DNA of 31,162 nt from an uncultured Clostridia bacterium (GCA_937884385.1 CALGCW010000285.1:1-31162); one strand, 5' to 3'; shown: positions 1 through 9,764, counted from the first letter of the stretch. Notes: generated by a model not told the origin, from the letters alone. A program made the numbers and translations.

Positions 1-638
1 CGGTCAATTACGCGATTGATTTTAGCAAGCTCGTTCATCAGGTTGGTTTTGTTGTGCAGACGTCCCGCGGTATCAATGATCAGAACGTCGGCATTCTTAT
101 TCTTTGCCGCGTGGCAGGCGTCAAATACAACGGCGGCGGGATCACTGCCCTCGTTTTGACGGACAAGCTCAACCTTGGCACGGTCACACCAAACGGCAAG
201 CTGATCGATCGCCGCCGCGCGGAAGGTATCGGCAGCCGCAACGACTACCTTTTTTCCGTCCTGACGAAGCTTATTTGATATCTTGCCGATTGATGTGGTC
301 TTTCCCGCGCCGTTTACGCCTATAACGAGAATAACGGAGGGCTTCGTTTCAAGCTTGAGGGGTTCTCCCTCTCCAATCATCTCGCGGAGCGTTTTCTTAA
401 GATATGCACGAACGTCATCGGCATCCTTTATTTTTTCCTCCTTGATGTCATCGCGGAGCTTATCTATTATTTCTTCGGTCGCCCCTGCGCCAACGTCTGC
501 GCAGATAAGCATTTCTTCAAGCTCCTCAAGCAGATCCTCATCGACCTTTGTAAAAGCCTTGAGCATCTGATCTATAGGAGCAAAGAGAGCGTTTTTAGTT
601 TTTTGAAGGCCTGCCTTCAGCTTATCCAAAAATGCCAT
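1..638 (-). CDS. ftsY: Signal recognition particle receptor FtsY (3' part cut by window edge)
   Basis: GTPase receptor that docks SRP-ribosome complexes at the membrane for co-translational insertion. The first 212 codons are visible. A short helical N domain (about residues 1-95) lacks the long acidic A domain of enterobacterial FtsY. The G domain follows: P-loop GVNGAGKTT at 107-115, the AADTFRAAA box at 135-143 and DTAGR at 189-193. The ATG at 638 has a GGAGG-type ribosome site just upstream and lies inside the 3' end of smc (17-bp overlap), so the two are translationally linked. The smc-ftsY order is the usual Firmicutes arrangement, and ffh would be expected just beyond the left edge. 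The C-terminal part of the NG domain is outside the window. Confidence 0.97.
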   Translation of the reverse strand, partial: MAFLDKLKAGLQKTKNALFAPIDQMLKAFTKVDEDLLEELEEMLICADVGAGATEEIIDKLRDDIKEEKIKDADDVRAYLKKTLREMIGEGEPLKLETKPSVILVIGVNGAGKTTSIGKISNKLRQDGKKVVVAAADTFRAAAIDQLAVWCDRAKVELVRQNEGSDPAAVVFDACHAAKNKNADVLIIDTAGRLHNKTNLMNELAKINRVID

Positions 639-3600
639 CCCAATCTCCTTCCTTCTTCTTTGCTATATCAGCCACATTAAGAGAGAGTATCTTGGAAATA
701 CCGTGCTCCGGCATCGTTACGCCGTAAAGACGGTTTGCGCTTTCCATAGTTCCTCTTCTGTGTGTAATAAGTATGAACTGCGTGCCGCCCGTATATTTCT
801 TGATATACTCGGAGAAGCGCGAAACGTTCGCCTCGTCAAGCGCTGCCTCGATCTCGTCAAGAATGCAGAACGGTGACGGATTGACCTGAAGAACCGCAAA
901 GAACAGCGCGATAGCTATAAACGCCTGCTCACCACCCGAAAGCTGCATAAGATTCTTGATGATCTTTCCGGGAGGTGCGGCTTTGATCTCAATGCCGCAA
1001 TTAAGTACGTCCTCGGGGTCGGTAAGCTGAAGTTCTGCATAACCGCCTCCAAAGAGCTCAACGAATACTCTGTTAAAGTTCTCGTTGATCTTGTTAAATG
1101 ACTCTGTAAACGAGCTCTTCATCTGCTCATCAAGCTGACCGATTATCTTCTCAAGCTCTGCCTTAGATGCCGAAAGGTCACGGATCTGCTTATCCATATA
1201 GTCGTATCTTTCCTTGACCTCTTTATACTTATTGACCGCGTCAAGGTCGACATTTCCTATTGCACGAAGCTTATTTCTGCACTCGGTCTGAAGCTTAACG
1301 ACTGCGGGTCTTTCCTCGGCGGTGATAGGCTCATAGCCAAGCTCCATTGCCTGATTTCTCGTAAGCTCGTGATCGTCCCAAAGCTTGCCGGAAAGCTTAT
1401 CGTAATCGTTTTTAAGGTTTTCGAGCTTGTGCTCGTTTATCGAGTTTTCTCTGAAAAGAATATCCTTCTGCGCAGTCTTTTCCTTTATCTTGGCATTGAC
1501 TGCGTTGATGCGTCTTTCATATTCGGTGCTGTTTTCTTCAAGCCTTGCGCGCATTTCGTTAAGCTCGGCAAGAACGCCCTCGCCCTCTGCCAGCTTTTCT
1601 CTGTTTTCCTTGCGCAGCTCTTCAAGATATACAAGTCTTTCCTTGTATTCCTTCACCTTTTCATCCTGACCTGCAATATCCTCGTTAAGTGCCTTGATAT
1701 GCTCGCGGCTCTTTTCAATAAGGAGATTCTCGGTCTCGATATCCTTTTGAAGCTGATTGATTCTGATATATATATCGGTAAGAGTTTGTGAAAGCTCCTC
1801 TCGCTTATCGATAAGCTCATTCTTCAGAATATCCTTTTCCGTACGAAGGTCGCTTATTGCGCTTATCTTTTCATCGAAGGACGCGATCTGCTCCGTAAGT
1901 GACGCAAAATCCTCATCATATCTCTCGCGCATACGAACGATATTGTCATAATCCTCTTGGAGCTTGTCCATAAGAGTCCTGTTGGCATCGATCTTCGCGT
2001 TTATCTGCTGAAGCTTCGTATTTTCGCTTCCCGCCATAAGAGAGATGATCTTCTTTCTGTCCTCAAGCGCACCAATCTCTCTTTCCATCTTTTCAACGTC
2101 CTCAGCCAAAGCCGTGCAGGTCTGTGCGAGATCGGAAACAGCCTTTTCTATCTTCAGACATTCAACCTCAAGCTTCTTGACCTCTCCCGCACGGGAAAGG
2201 ATGCTTTGTCCGTGCTTGACCGAACCGCCCGTAAACGAGCCGCCAACGTTGATCTGCTGACCGTCAAGTGTGATAGCGCGGACGCGGTATTTGAGCGCCT
2301 TTGCCATTTCGGTCGCGTTATCGATATTGTCAAACACCGCGATCCTGCCGAGCATGTAAGAAATAATGCTCATATATTCGCTCTTGGTGCTCACAAGGTC
2401 ATCCGCAAAAGCGATAAATCCGCGGAATTGAGACGCTTCCTTTAGCTCCTGCGAGATCGTGGGCGCCTTGATAGCCGTAATCGGCAAGAAGGTCGCTCTG
2501 CCCTGCTCGTGCTTCTTAAGCGCGAGCATAGATGCCTTTGCAACGCTCTCGTTCTCAACAACTATATTTTGAATTGCCGCGCCGAGACTCGTTTCAACGG
2601 CAACAACGTATTTATCCTCAACGGAGATGAGCTTAGAAATAGGACCGTATATCTTTCCTACGGAAGAGCCGTCAGCATTGACGAGCTTGCCCTCCGAGTA
2701 GGATTTCATTACGAATCTTACGCTGTTGTTATAGCCCTCGAATTGGTCCTCCATTGCTTTGTAGGTATCAATCCTCTGCCTTGTGGACTGAACGAGAAGC
2801 TTTTTCTGCGTGAGCTCCTCCTCAATGCTTCCCTTCTGCTGAAGGATCCTGTCAAGGCTCTCGCTGAGATCCGCTATCTTTTCATCGCTTCTTGCGATAT
2901 CGTCGTTATACTCGTTAACGGTCTTTTGAGCAGCCTTCTGTTTTGCGGTAAGCTCGTCGTCAATTCGGCTGTATTCCTTCATCTCGTTTACGAGTGAGTC
3001 GTTCTTATCGTTATCGGTGCTCTTGGCGTTTTCAATAACGGAAAGACGGACCTTGAGTTGCATCTGCTCACTCTCAAGCTCTCTCATATCGGAGAACGCG
3101 GTGTCTATCTCACCCTCAAGCTTTTTGACCTCTTTATCGGTCTTTTCTATCTCGTCCTCTATCTCGTCGTGCTGATTTAGCTTGGCTTTGGCCTCTGCCT
3201 TGATATCCTCGATCCTTGCAAGGTGGGACTCGATATCCCTTTCCTCACCTTCGATCGAAGCGCTTATAGCTGCCTTCGTATCTCCGCTTGCGTCGATAAG
3301 CGCGCCTATATGCTGTGCATCGTTCTCGTTTACGCGATATGCGCTTTCAAGCTTGTGATTTCTATCGGTCTGCTCGCGTATCTGCGTGAGCAATCTTTCC
3401 GACTCGTATCTATTGCTTTGAGACACCTCGGTAAGGTGATCCCTCTGCGCTTCAAAGGACGCGATAGCATCCTCTGCAGCCTGAAGCTCAAAGCTTGACT
3501 GCTTATAGAGATTTTCAAATCTTGCGATATCGTTTCTGTATTTTTCAGTATCGAAGAACCAAAGCTGAACGTCGACCTTTTTCTTCGTTTCAAGAAGCTC

Positions 3601-4254
3601 GATTGCGCGCTTAGCCTTCTCCGCTTCCTTTTCGAGAGGTCCTACCTGCGAGCTTATCTCAAGGAAGATATCGTTGACACGGGTCATATTATCCTCTACC
3701 TGGGAGAGCTTTCGTTCGCTTTCATTCTTTTTGTGACGGAATTTCGCAATTCCCGAGGCATCTTCAAAGATGCTTCGTCTATCCTCGCTCTTACGGGATA
3801 TGATCTCTGCTATCTTGCCCTGACCGATGATGGAATAGCCCTCACGTCCGATACCGGTGTTCATAAATAGCTCGTAAATATCACGAAGGCGCACCGCCCT
3901 CTTGTTGATAAAATACTCACTCTCGCCCGAACGGTAATAACGGCGTGTGACTATGACCTCGTCATAGGGCGCGTCAAGCTTATTATCGGGGTCGGTATTG
4001 TCAAAGGTGACGGATACCTCTGCAAAGCCCATGGGCTTTCTTGAATCTGCTCCGCCAAAAATAACGTCCTCCATCTTGCTTCCGCGAAGGCTCTTTGACG
4101 ATATCTCACCGAGAACCCAACGCATAGCATCGGAAATATTTGATTTTCCGCTTCCGTTGGGACCTACGATGACCGTTGCACCGTGCTCAAAGGTAAGCTT
4201 TGTTTTATCAGGGAAGGACTTAAATCCCTGCATTTCAAGGCTCTTTAAATACAC
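622..4254 (-). CDS. smc: Chromosome segregation ATPase SMC
   Basis: Condensin subunit that extrudes and organises chromosomal DNA together with ScpA and ScpB. Walker A GPNGSGKSN lies near residues 33-41. Two long coiled coils surround a hinge (about 510-680). The ABC signature LSGGEQ is near 1107 and Walker B FCILDE near 1131, giving the full family length of about 1210 residues. An ATG at 4260 opens the frame, but it sits only 2 nt from the GGAGG site. The in-frame GTG two codons later (4254) is 8 nt from it and gives the standard family N-terminus MYLKSLEMQGFKSF, so I use 4254. The stop overlaps the ftsY start. A radical SAM gene and rnc lie upstream, the conserved Firmicutes rnc-smc-ftsY cluster. 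Confidence 0.97.
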   Translation of the reverse strand: MYLKSLEMQGFKSFPDKTKLTFEHGATVIVGPNGSGKSNISDAMRWVLGEISSKSLRGSKMEDVIFGGADSRKPMGFAEVSVTFDNTDPDNKLDAPYDEVIVTRRYYRSGESEYFINKRAVRLRDIYELFMNTGIGREGYSIIGQGKIAEIISRKSEDRRSIFEDASGIAKFRHKKNESERKLSQVEDNMTRVNDIFLEISSQVGPLEKEAEKAKRAIELLETKKKVDVQLWFFDTEKYRNDIARFENLYKQSSFELQAAEDAIASFEAQRDHLTEVSQSNRYESERLLTQIREQTDRNHKLESAYRVNENDAQHIGALIDASGDTKAAISASIEGEERDIESHLARIEDIKAEAKAKLNQHDEIEDEIEKTDKEVKKLEGEIDTAFSDMRELESEQMQLKVRLSVIENAKSTDNDKNDSLVNEMKEYSRIDDELTAKQKAAQKTVNEYNDDIARSDEKIADLSESLDRILQQKGSIEEELTQKKLLVQSTRQRIDTYKAMEDQFEGYNNSVRFVMKSYSEGKLVNADGSSVGKIYGPISKLISVEDKYVVAVETSLGAAIQNIVVENESVAKASMLALKKHEQGRATFLPITAIKAPTISQELKEASQFRGFIAFADDLVSTKSEYMSIISYMLGRIAVFDNIDNATEMAKALKYRVRAITLDGQQINVGGSFTGGSVKHGQSILSRAGEVKKLEVECLKIEKAVSDLAQTCTALAEDVEKMEREIGALEDRKKIISLMAGSENTKLQQINAKIDANRTLMDKLQEDYDNIVRMRERYDEDFASLTEQIASFDEKISAISDLRTEKDILKNELIDKREELSQTLTDIYIRINQLQKDIETENLLIEKSREHIKALNEDIAGQDEKVKEYKERLVYLEELRKENREKLAEGEGVLAELNEMRARLEENSTEYERRINAVNAKIKEKTAQKDILFRENSINEHKLENLKNDYDKLSGKLWDDHELTRNQAMELGYEPITAEERPAVVKLQTECRNKLRAIGNVDLDAVNKYKEVKERYDYMDKQIRDLSASKAELEKIIGQLDEQMKSSFTESFNKINENFNRVFVELFGGGYAELQLTDPEDVLNCGIEIKAAPPGKIIKNLMQLSGGEQAFIAIALFFAVLQVNPSPFCILDEIEAALDEANVSRFSEYIKKYTGGTQFILITHRRGTMESANRLYGVTMPEHGISKILSLNVADIAKKKEGDWDGIFG

Positions 4255-4282
4255 TGTCATATCCTCCTTTTTTCAGGATAGA

Positions 4283-5311
4283 TTATATATTAATAAAATC
4301 TATTATTATATTATACCGCAAAAGTTCGCTTTTTTCAAGAACTTTTACTCTCTTTATTCCATATTTTTTGTTAATTTTTTCAATATTTACGCGTTTTTGG
4401 CCCACTATCTTCGAGATCTCGCCCTTTGGGCAAAAAACGGTGATCCTTTCGGGAAGTCCGTCGCCCTCATATGCCTCGATCTGCTCACATATTTTGTCAA
4501 AATACAGTGCGCTCATAGCAAGCTCGCCTATCGCAGAATGGTTTGCACCGCCCGCAACACATTTTTCATCGGAAAGGTTCTCTCCCGATTGAAGTCCCAC
4601 CCTTATGCAGGGTACGCCGCGCTCGGCAAATACCTTGAGTGCCTCCTTGGTTCGCTCCACGGCCTCGTCATTCGTTAAAGCGGTGTATTTGCCGCTTTGC
4701 ATCATAGAGCAAAGCTCGGTATCGTAAAACACTACCGTTGGATATACCCTTGCGCCGTCCGCACCGAGATCACAGATGATCCTCGCTGTATCGATCTCCT
4801 TTTGAACGTCCGAGGAAGGAAGCCCGATCATCATTTGACCTATGAGAGAAAAGCCTCTCTCCTTTATCATTCTGCAAGCCTCCATCGCGGCTTTTGAAGT
4901 ATGCCCTCTCTTGGTCGCAAGAAGTACACCGTTGTCCATACTCTGGAGTCCGAGCTCAATGGTTTTTACACTAAAGTGCGAAAGAATATCAAGTATTTCG
5001 TGATTTATGTAGTCGGGTCGTGTGGAAAGCCTTATTGAATTTACCCGTCCGTCGTCAACGAATTTTTGCGCAAGAGAAAGAAGGTCGATCATAAGACTGC
5101 GCTCAATACCGGTAAACGAGCCGCCAAAGAAGGCTATTTCAGCCTCGTCGCCGTCAACGACTGTCGAAAGTGCCGTTTCTATCTCGTTTTCCACCTTTGA
5201 AATATCAAACGCCATCTTGCCAGAAATCGAGCGCTGATTGCAAAAAACGCACATATTCGGACATCCCAGATGTGGTATAAAAATCGGTATATTCAAGTGT
5301 CTGTTTGCCAT
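4283..5311 (-). CDS. Elp3-like radical SAM protein (no acetyltransferase domain)
   Basis: Radical SAM enzyme; substrate not established. The cluster-binding motif is CPNMCVFC (CX3CX2C), close to the N-terminus after HLGCP. A GGSFTG motif and a typical radical SAM barrel follow (to about residue 230), then the C-terminal extension seen in the Elp3/YhcC-type family (Radical_SAM_C). At about 342 residues it is too short to hold the GNAT domain of true Elp3. A GTG at 5329 extends the frame, but the ATG at 5311 has an ideal GGAAAGGAG site 5 nt upstream. The gene lies between rnc and smc, a placement common in Clostridia, which hints at an RNA-related job. Such proteins are often mislabelled as coproporphyrinogen oxidase; the short length and missing HemW/HemN features argue against that. 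Confidence 0.85.
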   Translation of the reverse strand: MANRHLNIPIFIPHLGCPNMCVFCNQRSISGKMAFDISKVENEIETALSTVVDGDEAEIAFFGGSFTGIERSLMIDLLSLAQKFVDDGRVNSIRLSTRPDYINHEILDILSHFSVKTIELGLQSMDNGVLLATKRGHTSKAAMEACRMIKERGFSLIGQMMIGLPSSDVQKEIDTARIICDLGADGARVYPTVVFYDTELCSMMQSGKYTALTNDEAVERTKEALKVFAERGVPCIRVGLQSGENLSDEKCVAGGANHSAIGELAMSALYFDKICEQIEAYEGDGLPERITVFCPKGEISKIVGQKRVNIEKINKKYGIKRVKVLEKSELLRYNIIIDFINI

Positions 5312-5360
5312 TTTTTCTCCTTTCCGCACTAATTCGTACTTCCTATAAAAAGCAAGAAAG

Positions 5361-5385
5361 GGAATCGGGTAAAAAACACGATTCC
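5361..5385 (-). other. Hairpin in the rnc / radical SAM gap
   Basis: Inverted repeat GGAATCG (5361-5367) and CGATTCC (5379-5385) with an 11-nt loop, in the only larger gap (88 bp) of the operon. On the minus strand it is followed by a T-rich but broken tract, so it could be a weak terminator or an mRNA processing or stability hairpin just after rnc. Confidence 0.4.
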
Positions 5386-5399
5386 AATTCTTATTTTAC

Positions 5400-6113
5400 T
5401 TAAATCTCGCCAAACAGTATGAGCGCTTCCTTAGCTGCATTCTGCTCAGCTTCTCTTTTTGTCTTGCCCTTTCCGTGACCTATGATATTTGAATTGAGTC
5501 TTGCCTCTACCTCAAATACCTTTTCGTGGTCGGGTCCGCTTGAAGAGACCGTCACGTATGTAAGGGTATCGACTCCCGATTGCTGAATTATCTGCTGAAG
5601 CTCGCTCTTGTAATCCTTTACGATCTTGCCCTTTTCCCAGGCATCAAGCTCCTTTTCAAAGAAGGGATGCATAAGGTCGGAAATGAACTCCATTCTGTAT
5701 GAAGCTCCGTCAAGATAGATAGCACCCATAAGAGCCTCAAAGGTGTTCTCAAGCAAGCTCTTGCGCTCGCGCGCATTGTTCTTCTCTTCTCCATTGCCAA
5801 GGAAAAGAAATGAACCAAGGTCAAATTCCTTTGCATATGAGGAGAGCGCGTCACGGCACACGATCACCGCACGGCGGCGTGTGAGCTCACCCTCGGGATA
5901 ATTCGGATATTTGTTGAAAAGATAGGTTGCCGCAATGATGGAAAGCACGCTGTCGCCGAGAAACTCAAGACGCTCGTTGCTTTCGGCATTCTTACCCTTC
6001 AATTTAAGCTCGTTGGAATATGAAGAATGTGTAAGAGCAGTTTTAAGATGCTCGATATTTTTAAACTGATAGCCGATCTTTTGCTCAAGCTCGTGTAGAT
6101 TTGTATTCTGCAT
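5400..6113 (-). CDS. rnc: Ribonuclease III
   Basis: Double-strand-specific endoribonuclease that processes rRNA precursors and structured mRNAs. The N-terminal RIIID domain holds the signature ERLEFLGDS at residues 47-55. A second catalytic segment, LENTFEA (121-127), follows. The C-terminal double-stranded RNA binding domain spans about 166-236 and ends with the GKTKREAEQNAAKEAL helix. Length 237 is normal. In the second catalytic segment the position of E. coli Asp114 reads Asn123, while the Glu117 equivalent (Glu126) is kept. Start ATG 6113 follows an AAGGAGG site. It lies 16 bp downstream of trmFO in the same operon. Confidence 0.97.
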   Translation of the reverse strand: MQNTNLHELEQKIGYQFKNIEHLKTALTHSSYSNELKLKGKNAESNERLEFLGDSVLSIIAATYLFNKYPNYPEGELTRRRAVIVCRDALSSYAKEFDLGSFLFLGNGEEKNNARERKSLLENTFEALMGAIYLDGASYRMEFISDLMHPFFEKELDAWEKGKIVKDYKSELQQIIQQSGVDTLTYVTVSSSGPDHEKVFEVEARLNSNIIGHGKGKTKREAEQNAAKEALILFGEI

Positions 6114-6129
6114 ATCTTTATATTCCTCC

Positions 6130-7467
6130 TTATTTTTTATTTTCCGCGATAAGCATATCTATCGCCTCAAGCGCGCGATTTGCAAGACATTCGTTCTTTG
6201 CGCTCTTTCCGCCCTTTACCCTGTAGCCAAGGGGCGCGACAATGCCGAAGTTTGCGTTCATAGGAACAAATTTTGCCACAGAGCCGTTCTGAACGTAGTT
6301 CGCCATTGAGCCTATCATCGTAGTTTCGGGAAAGGTGATCTCCGCCTCACCCTTAGCGCGTGCCGCGGCGTTGATTCCTGCAACAAGTCCGCTTCCCGCG
6401 CTCTCAACGTATCCTTCAACACCTGTCATCTGACCTGCGAAGAACACGTTCGGGTTCTTTATCATAGAATAATCGTTTTTAAGAAGACCGGGCGAGTTAA
6501 GATAGGTATTTCTATGCATAATTCCGTATCTCAAAAACTCTGCGTTTTCAAGACCGGGTATCATCCTGAACACCCTTCTCTGCTCGGGGAAGGTCAAATG
6601 TGTCTGAAAGCCTACGATGTTATACATCGTTCCCTCTGCGTTCTCCTTGCGAAGCTGAACGACCGCAAAGGATTCCTTGCCAGTTCTCGGGTCAATGAGC
6701 CCCACGGGCTTAAGAGGTCCGTAGCAAAGTGTATCATATCCGCGCTTTGCCATCACCTCAACGGGTATACATCCCTCGAATACGTTGAGCTTTTTTTGCT
6801 CCTCTCGGTCAAATTCCTTTATCTCTGCCTCTTTTGCGCCAACAAGCTCGGTATAAAAGGCATCGTATTGCTCGCGCGTCATAGGGCAGTTGATATAATC
6901 TGCGTCACCCTTGTCATATCTCGACGCAAAGAAGGCTATGTCCATATTTATACTTGAAAAGTCCACGATGGGAGCCGCCGCATCGAAGAAATGAAGTCCC
7001 GAGCATCCAAGCTCCTTTTCGATATACTCCGCCATCGCATCGCTCGTAAGAGGTCCTGTAGCAATGACGGTTATTTCGTCCTTGTTTACACCCGTGACTT
7101 CCCCCTCGATAACGTCGATAAGGGGGTGGCTTTTTATTTTTTCCGTAATAAATGCCGAGAAAAGCTCTCTGTCAACGGCGAGAGCCGACCCTGCGGGTAC
7201 TCTTGTAGCATCCGCCGCTGTCATTATCAACGAATCAAGACGGCGCATCTCCTCCTTGAGAAGACCAACCGCATTTATCGTACTGTCCGAGCGCAGGGAG
7301 TTTGAGCATACAAGCTCCGCAAAGCCCTCGCTATGATGAGCAGGAGTAAATTTGTGGGGCTTCATCTCGTAAAGCTTCACCCTGACTCCTCGCTCGGCGA
7401 TCTGCCAGGCAGCCTCACAGCCCGCAAGTCCCGCGCCGTATACGTTTACATATTTCATCTCACTCAT
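6130..7467 (-). CDS. trmFO: Methylenetetrahydrofolate-tRNA (uracil-5-)-methyltransferase TrmFO
   Basis: FAD- and folate-dependent enzyme that forms m5U54 in the T-loop of tRNAs. The N-terminal dinucleotide-binding motif YGAGLAGCEAA is at residues 10-20. Cys54 (in LVCSNSLRSD) and Cys233 (in FEGCIPVEVMA) match the two functional cysteines known in the family. The C-terminal flavin-binding segment GVEGYVESAGSG is intact. Length 445 is normal. The ATG at 7467 overlaps the end of topA by 4 nt, so translation is coupled. An AGGAAG site precedes it; ATG 7458 is a less likely alternative. The topA-trmFO pairing is common in Firmicutes. Confidence 0.97.
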   Translation of the reverse strand: MSEMKYVNVYGAGLAGCEAAWQIAERGVRVKLYEMKPHKFTPAHHSEGFAELVCSNSLRSDSTINAVGLLKEEMRRLDSLIMTAADATRVPAGSALAVDRELFSAFITEKIKSHPLIDVIEGEVTGVNKDEITVIATGPLTSDAMAEYIEKELGCSGLHFFDAAAPIVDFSSINMDIAFFASRYDKGDADYINCPMTREQYDAFYTELVGAKEAEIKEFDREEQKKLNVFEGCIPVEVMAKRGYDTLCYGPLKPVGLIDPRTGKESFAVVQLRKENAEGTMYNIVGFQTHLTFPEQRRVFRMIPGLENAEFLRYGIMHRNTYLNSPGLLKNDYSMIKNPNVFFAGQMTGVEGYVESAGSGLVAGINAAARAKGEAEITFPETTMIGSMANYVQNGSVAKFVPMNANFGIVAPLGYRVKGGKSAKNECLANRALEAIDMLIAENKK

Positions 7468-9752
7468 TGCTCTTCCTGCTCTCTGATAGGTTCACATTCT
7501 CTTTTGTAGCCGCATTCCTTGTCAGCGCAAACAAGAAGATTCTTTCCCTTCTTGCGGAAGAGCATTCTGCCGCAATCGGGGCATTTCTCAGCGGTGGGCA
7601 TATCCCAAGAGGAGAATCCGCATCTCGGATAATTCTCACAGCTATAGAATACGGTCTTTTTCTTGCCGTATTTAGTGATCACCTTGCCGCCGCAATCTGG
7701 GCAAGGAACGTCAAGCTCGCGCGCCTTAGTCTTTATGAACTTGCACTCGGGATATCTTGAGCACGCATAAAACGTTCCGTATCTGCTTGAACGAAGCACC
7801 ATATCAGATCCGCATTTTTCGCATTTAAAATCTGCGATGACTTCCTTTTTGGGCTCGATCTGTACTGTTTTTTCCTCTTTATTATCCTCAAGAGGCTTTG
7901 TATTTCTGCACTTGGGGAAATTGGGGCAAGCAGCAAACTTACCGAATTTACCTGTTCTTACGACCATCCTGCTTCCGCATTTTTCGCAGATCATATCCGT
8001 CTGTTCAACCGGTATCTTGATATCCTGTGAGCCGATCTTCTCCTCGGCTTTTTCAAGATCTGACTTGAAGCTCTTCCAGAAGTCGGAAAGAACGTCGATG
8101 TATTCAAGAGATCCCATCTCTATCTTATCAAGAGAGGTCTCCATATTAGCGGTAAATCTGTAGTCAACGATGGAGTTGAAATTCTCCTCCATAAGCTTTG
8201 TGGTAAGCGTTCCAAGCTCTGTGGGAACGAGCGCCTTGCCGTCACGTCTTACGTAATTTCTTGCAATTATCGTTGTGATTATGGGGGTATAGGTGCTGGG
8301 TCTGCCGATTCCCTTTTCCTCAAGGAATTTGATAAGAGATGCTTCGGTATATCTCGGGGGTGCTTCGGTAAAATGCTTTTCGGGCACAACGGACACCATC
8401 GAGAGCTCCTCTCCCGCTTTAAGCTCGGGAATTCTGATATCCCTGATCAGCGCGACCTCGTCGCTTGGACTCTTTACCTCTTCGGTAGCCTCGTATACCG
8501 CCATATATCCCGGAAAGGCAACGCTGTAGCCGCTTGCTCGGAAGATGTATCCATTGTTTTCAAAGTCAGCAGTTATCGTATTGAGCTTTGCAGATTGCAT
8601 CTGTGAAGCAACGTATCTCTCCCAAATAAGCTTGTAAAGCTTGAACTGATCGGGAGTGAGCGCTTTTTTAACGAGCGCGGGTGTGAGCTCTACGTTTGAG
8701 GGTCTGATAGCCTCGTGTGCATCCTGCGCACCCTTGTTTGCTTTGAATTTTCTTGGAATCTTGGGGGCATACTCCTCACCGTATTTTTCAACGATGAAGG
8801 CTTTCGCTGACGACTGCGCATCATCGGATATACGAAGTGAGTCCGTACGCATATAGGTGATAAGACCCTGAACGCCACCAAGGTCGCTACCAAGATTGAT
8901 TCCCTCGTAAAGCTCCTGCGCAACTCGCATCGTGCGGGCAGATTGGAAGCTAAGCTTATACGCGGCCTCCTGCTGAAGTGTGGACGTTGTGAACGGGGGT
9001 GCGGGTAGCTTCTGCTTATCCGCCTTTTTAATAGATCTTACCTTAAATTCACCGTTCCGGATAGCAGTCAGCACGCGATTAGTATCCTCCTCGCTCGCAA
9101 GTTTGATCTTGCCACCCTCATTGCCCCAGAAACGAACGGAAAAGCTCTTGCCGGCGCCGTTCTTAAGTTCTGCTTCGATGGTCCAATACTCAACAGGAAC
9201 GAACGCCTTTATCTCGTTTTCTCGCTCAACGATGATCCTTGTTGCAACCGACTGAACGCGTCCTGCGGAAAGTCCGCTTTTTACGGTCTTCCAAAGCAAT
9301 GGGCTGATCTTATAGCCAACTATTCTGTCAACGAGTCTTCTCGTCTGCTGTGAGTTCACGAGATTCATATCAATGTTTCTCGGCTCCTTTATGGAAGCCT
9401 TAACAACCGTGGGATTTATCTCGTTAAAGCCCACGCGCAACGTCTTTTCAAGCGGTATACCGAGCACGTTTGCAAGATGCCAGGCAATAGCCTCTCCCTC
9501 ACGGTCAGGGTCAGTCGCAAGAAAAACTTTCTTTGCGTTTTTAGCTTCTTTTTTTATTTCCTTGATAAGGTCGCCCTTACCTCTTATGTTTATATAATGC
9601 GCTTCAAATCCATTTTCAATGTCAATACCAAGCGAGCTTTTGGGAAGATCGCGGAGATGTCCCTTTGATGCAATTACCTTGTAGTTTGAGCCAAGGTATT
9701 TTTTTATAGGACCAACCTTTGTTGGTGATTCCACTATAACAAGATTTGCCAT
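7464..9752 (-). CDS. topA: DNA topoisomerase I (type IA)
   Basis: Relaxes negative supercoils by transient cutting of one strand. The Toprim domain starts with VIVESPTK (Glu8) and contains DPDREGEA at 81-88. The active-site tyrosine is Tyr300 in GLITYMRTDS. The gate domain with EEKGIGRPSTY follows. The C-terminus carries four four-cysteine zinc ribbons, which bind single-stranded DNA and may contact RNA polymerase in known homologues. Length 762 is slightly above the Bacillus enzyme because of the extra ribbons. It is separated from dprA by 12 bp, and its stop overlaps the trmFO start. Confidence 0.98.
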   Translation of the reverse strand: MANLVIVESPTKVGPIKKYLGSNYKVIASKGHLRDLPKSSLGIDIENGFEAHYINIRGKGDLIKEIKKEAKNAKKVFLATDPDREGEAIAWHLANVLGIPLEKTLRVGFNEINPTVVKASIKEPRNIDMNLVNSQQTRRLVDRIVGYKISPLLWKTVKSGLSAGRVQSVATRIIVERENEIKAFVPVEYWTIEAELKNGAGKSFSVRFWGNEGGKIKLASEEDTNRVLTAIRNGEFKVRSIKKADKQKLPAPPFTTSTLQQEAAYKLSFQSARTMRVAQELYEGINLGSDLGGVQGLITYMRTDSLRISDDAQSSAKAFIVEKYGEEYAPKIPRKFKANKGAQDAHEAIRPSNVELTPALVKKALTPDQFKLYKLIWERYVASQMQSAKLNTITADFENNGYIFRASGYSVAFPGYMAVYEATEEVKSPSDEVALIRDIRIPELKAGEELSMVSVVPEKHFTEAPPRYTEASLIKFLEEKGIGRPSTYTPIITTIIARNYVRRDGKALVPTELGTLTTKLMEENFNSIVDYRFTANMETSLDKIEMGSLEYIDVLSDFWKSFKSDLEKAEEKIGSQDIKIPVEQTDMICEKCGSRMVVRTGKFGKFAACPNFPKCRNTKPLEDNKEEKTVQIEPKKEVIADFKCEKCGSDMVLRSSRYGTFYACSRYPECKFIKTKARELDVPCPDCGGKVITKYGKKKTVFYSCENYPRCGFSSWDMPTAEKCPDCGRMLFRKKGKNLLVCADKECGYKRECEPIREQEEQ

Positions 9753-9764
9753 ACTTTACCTCTC

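Noticed and set aside
1369..2997. Several plus-strand open frames of 60-160 codons opposite smc
   Set aside because: They are antisense shadows of the coiled-coil coding sequence with no ribosome sites and no recognisable domains.
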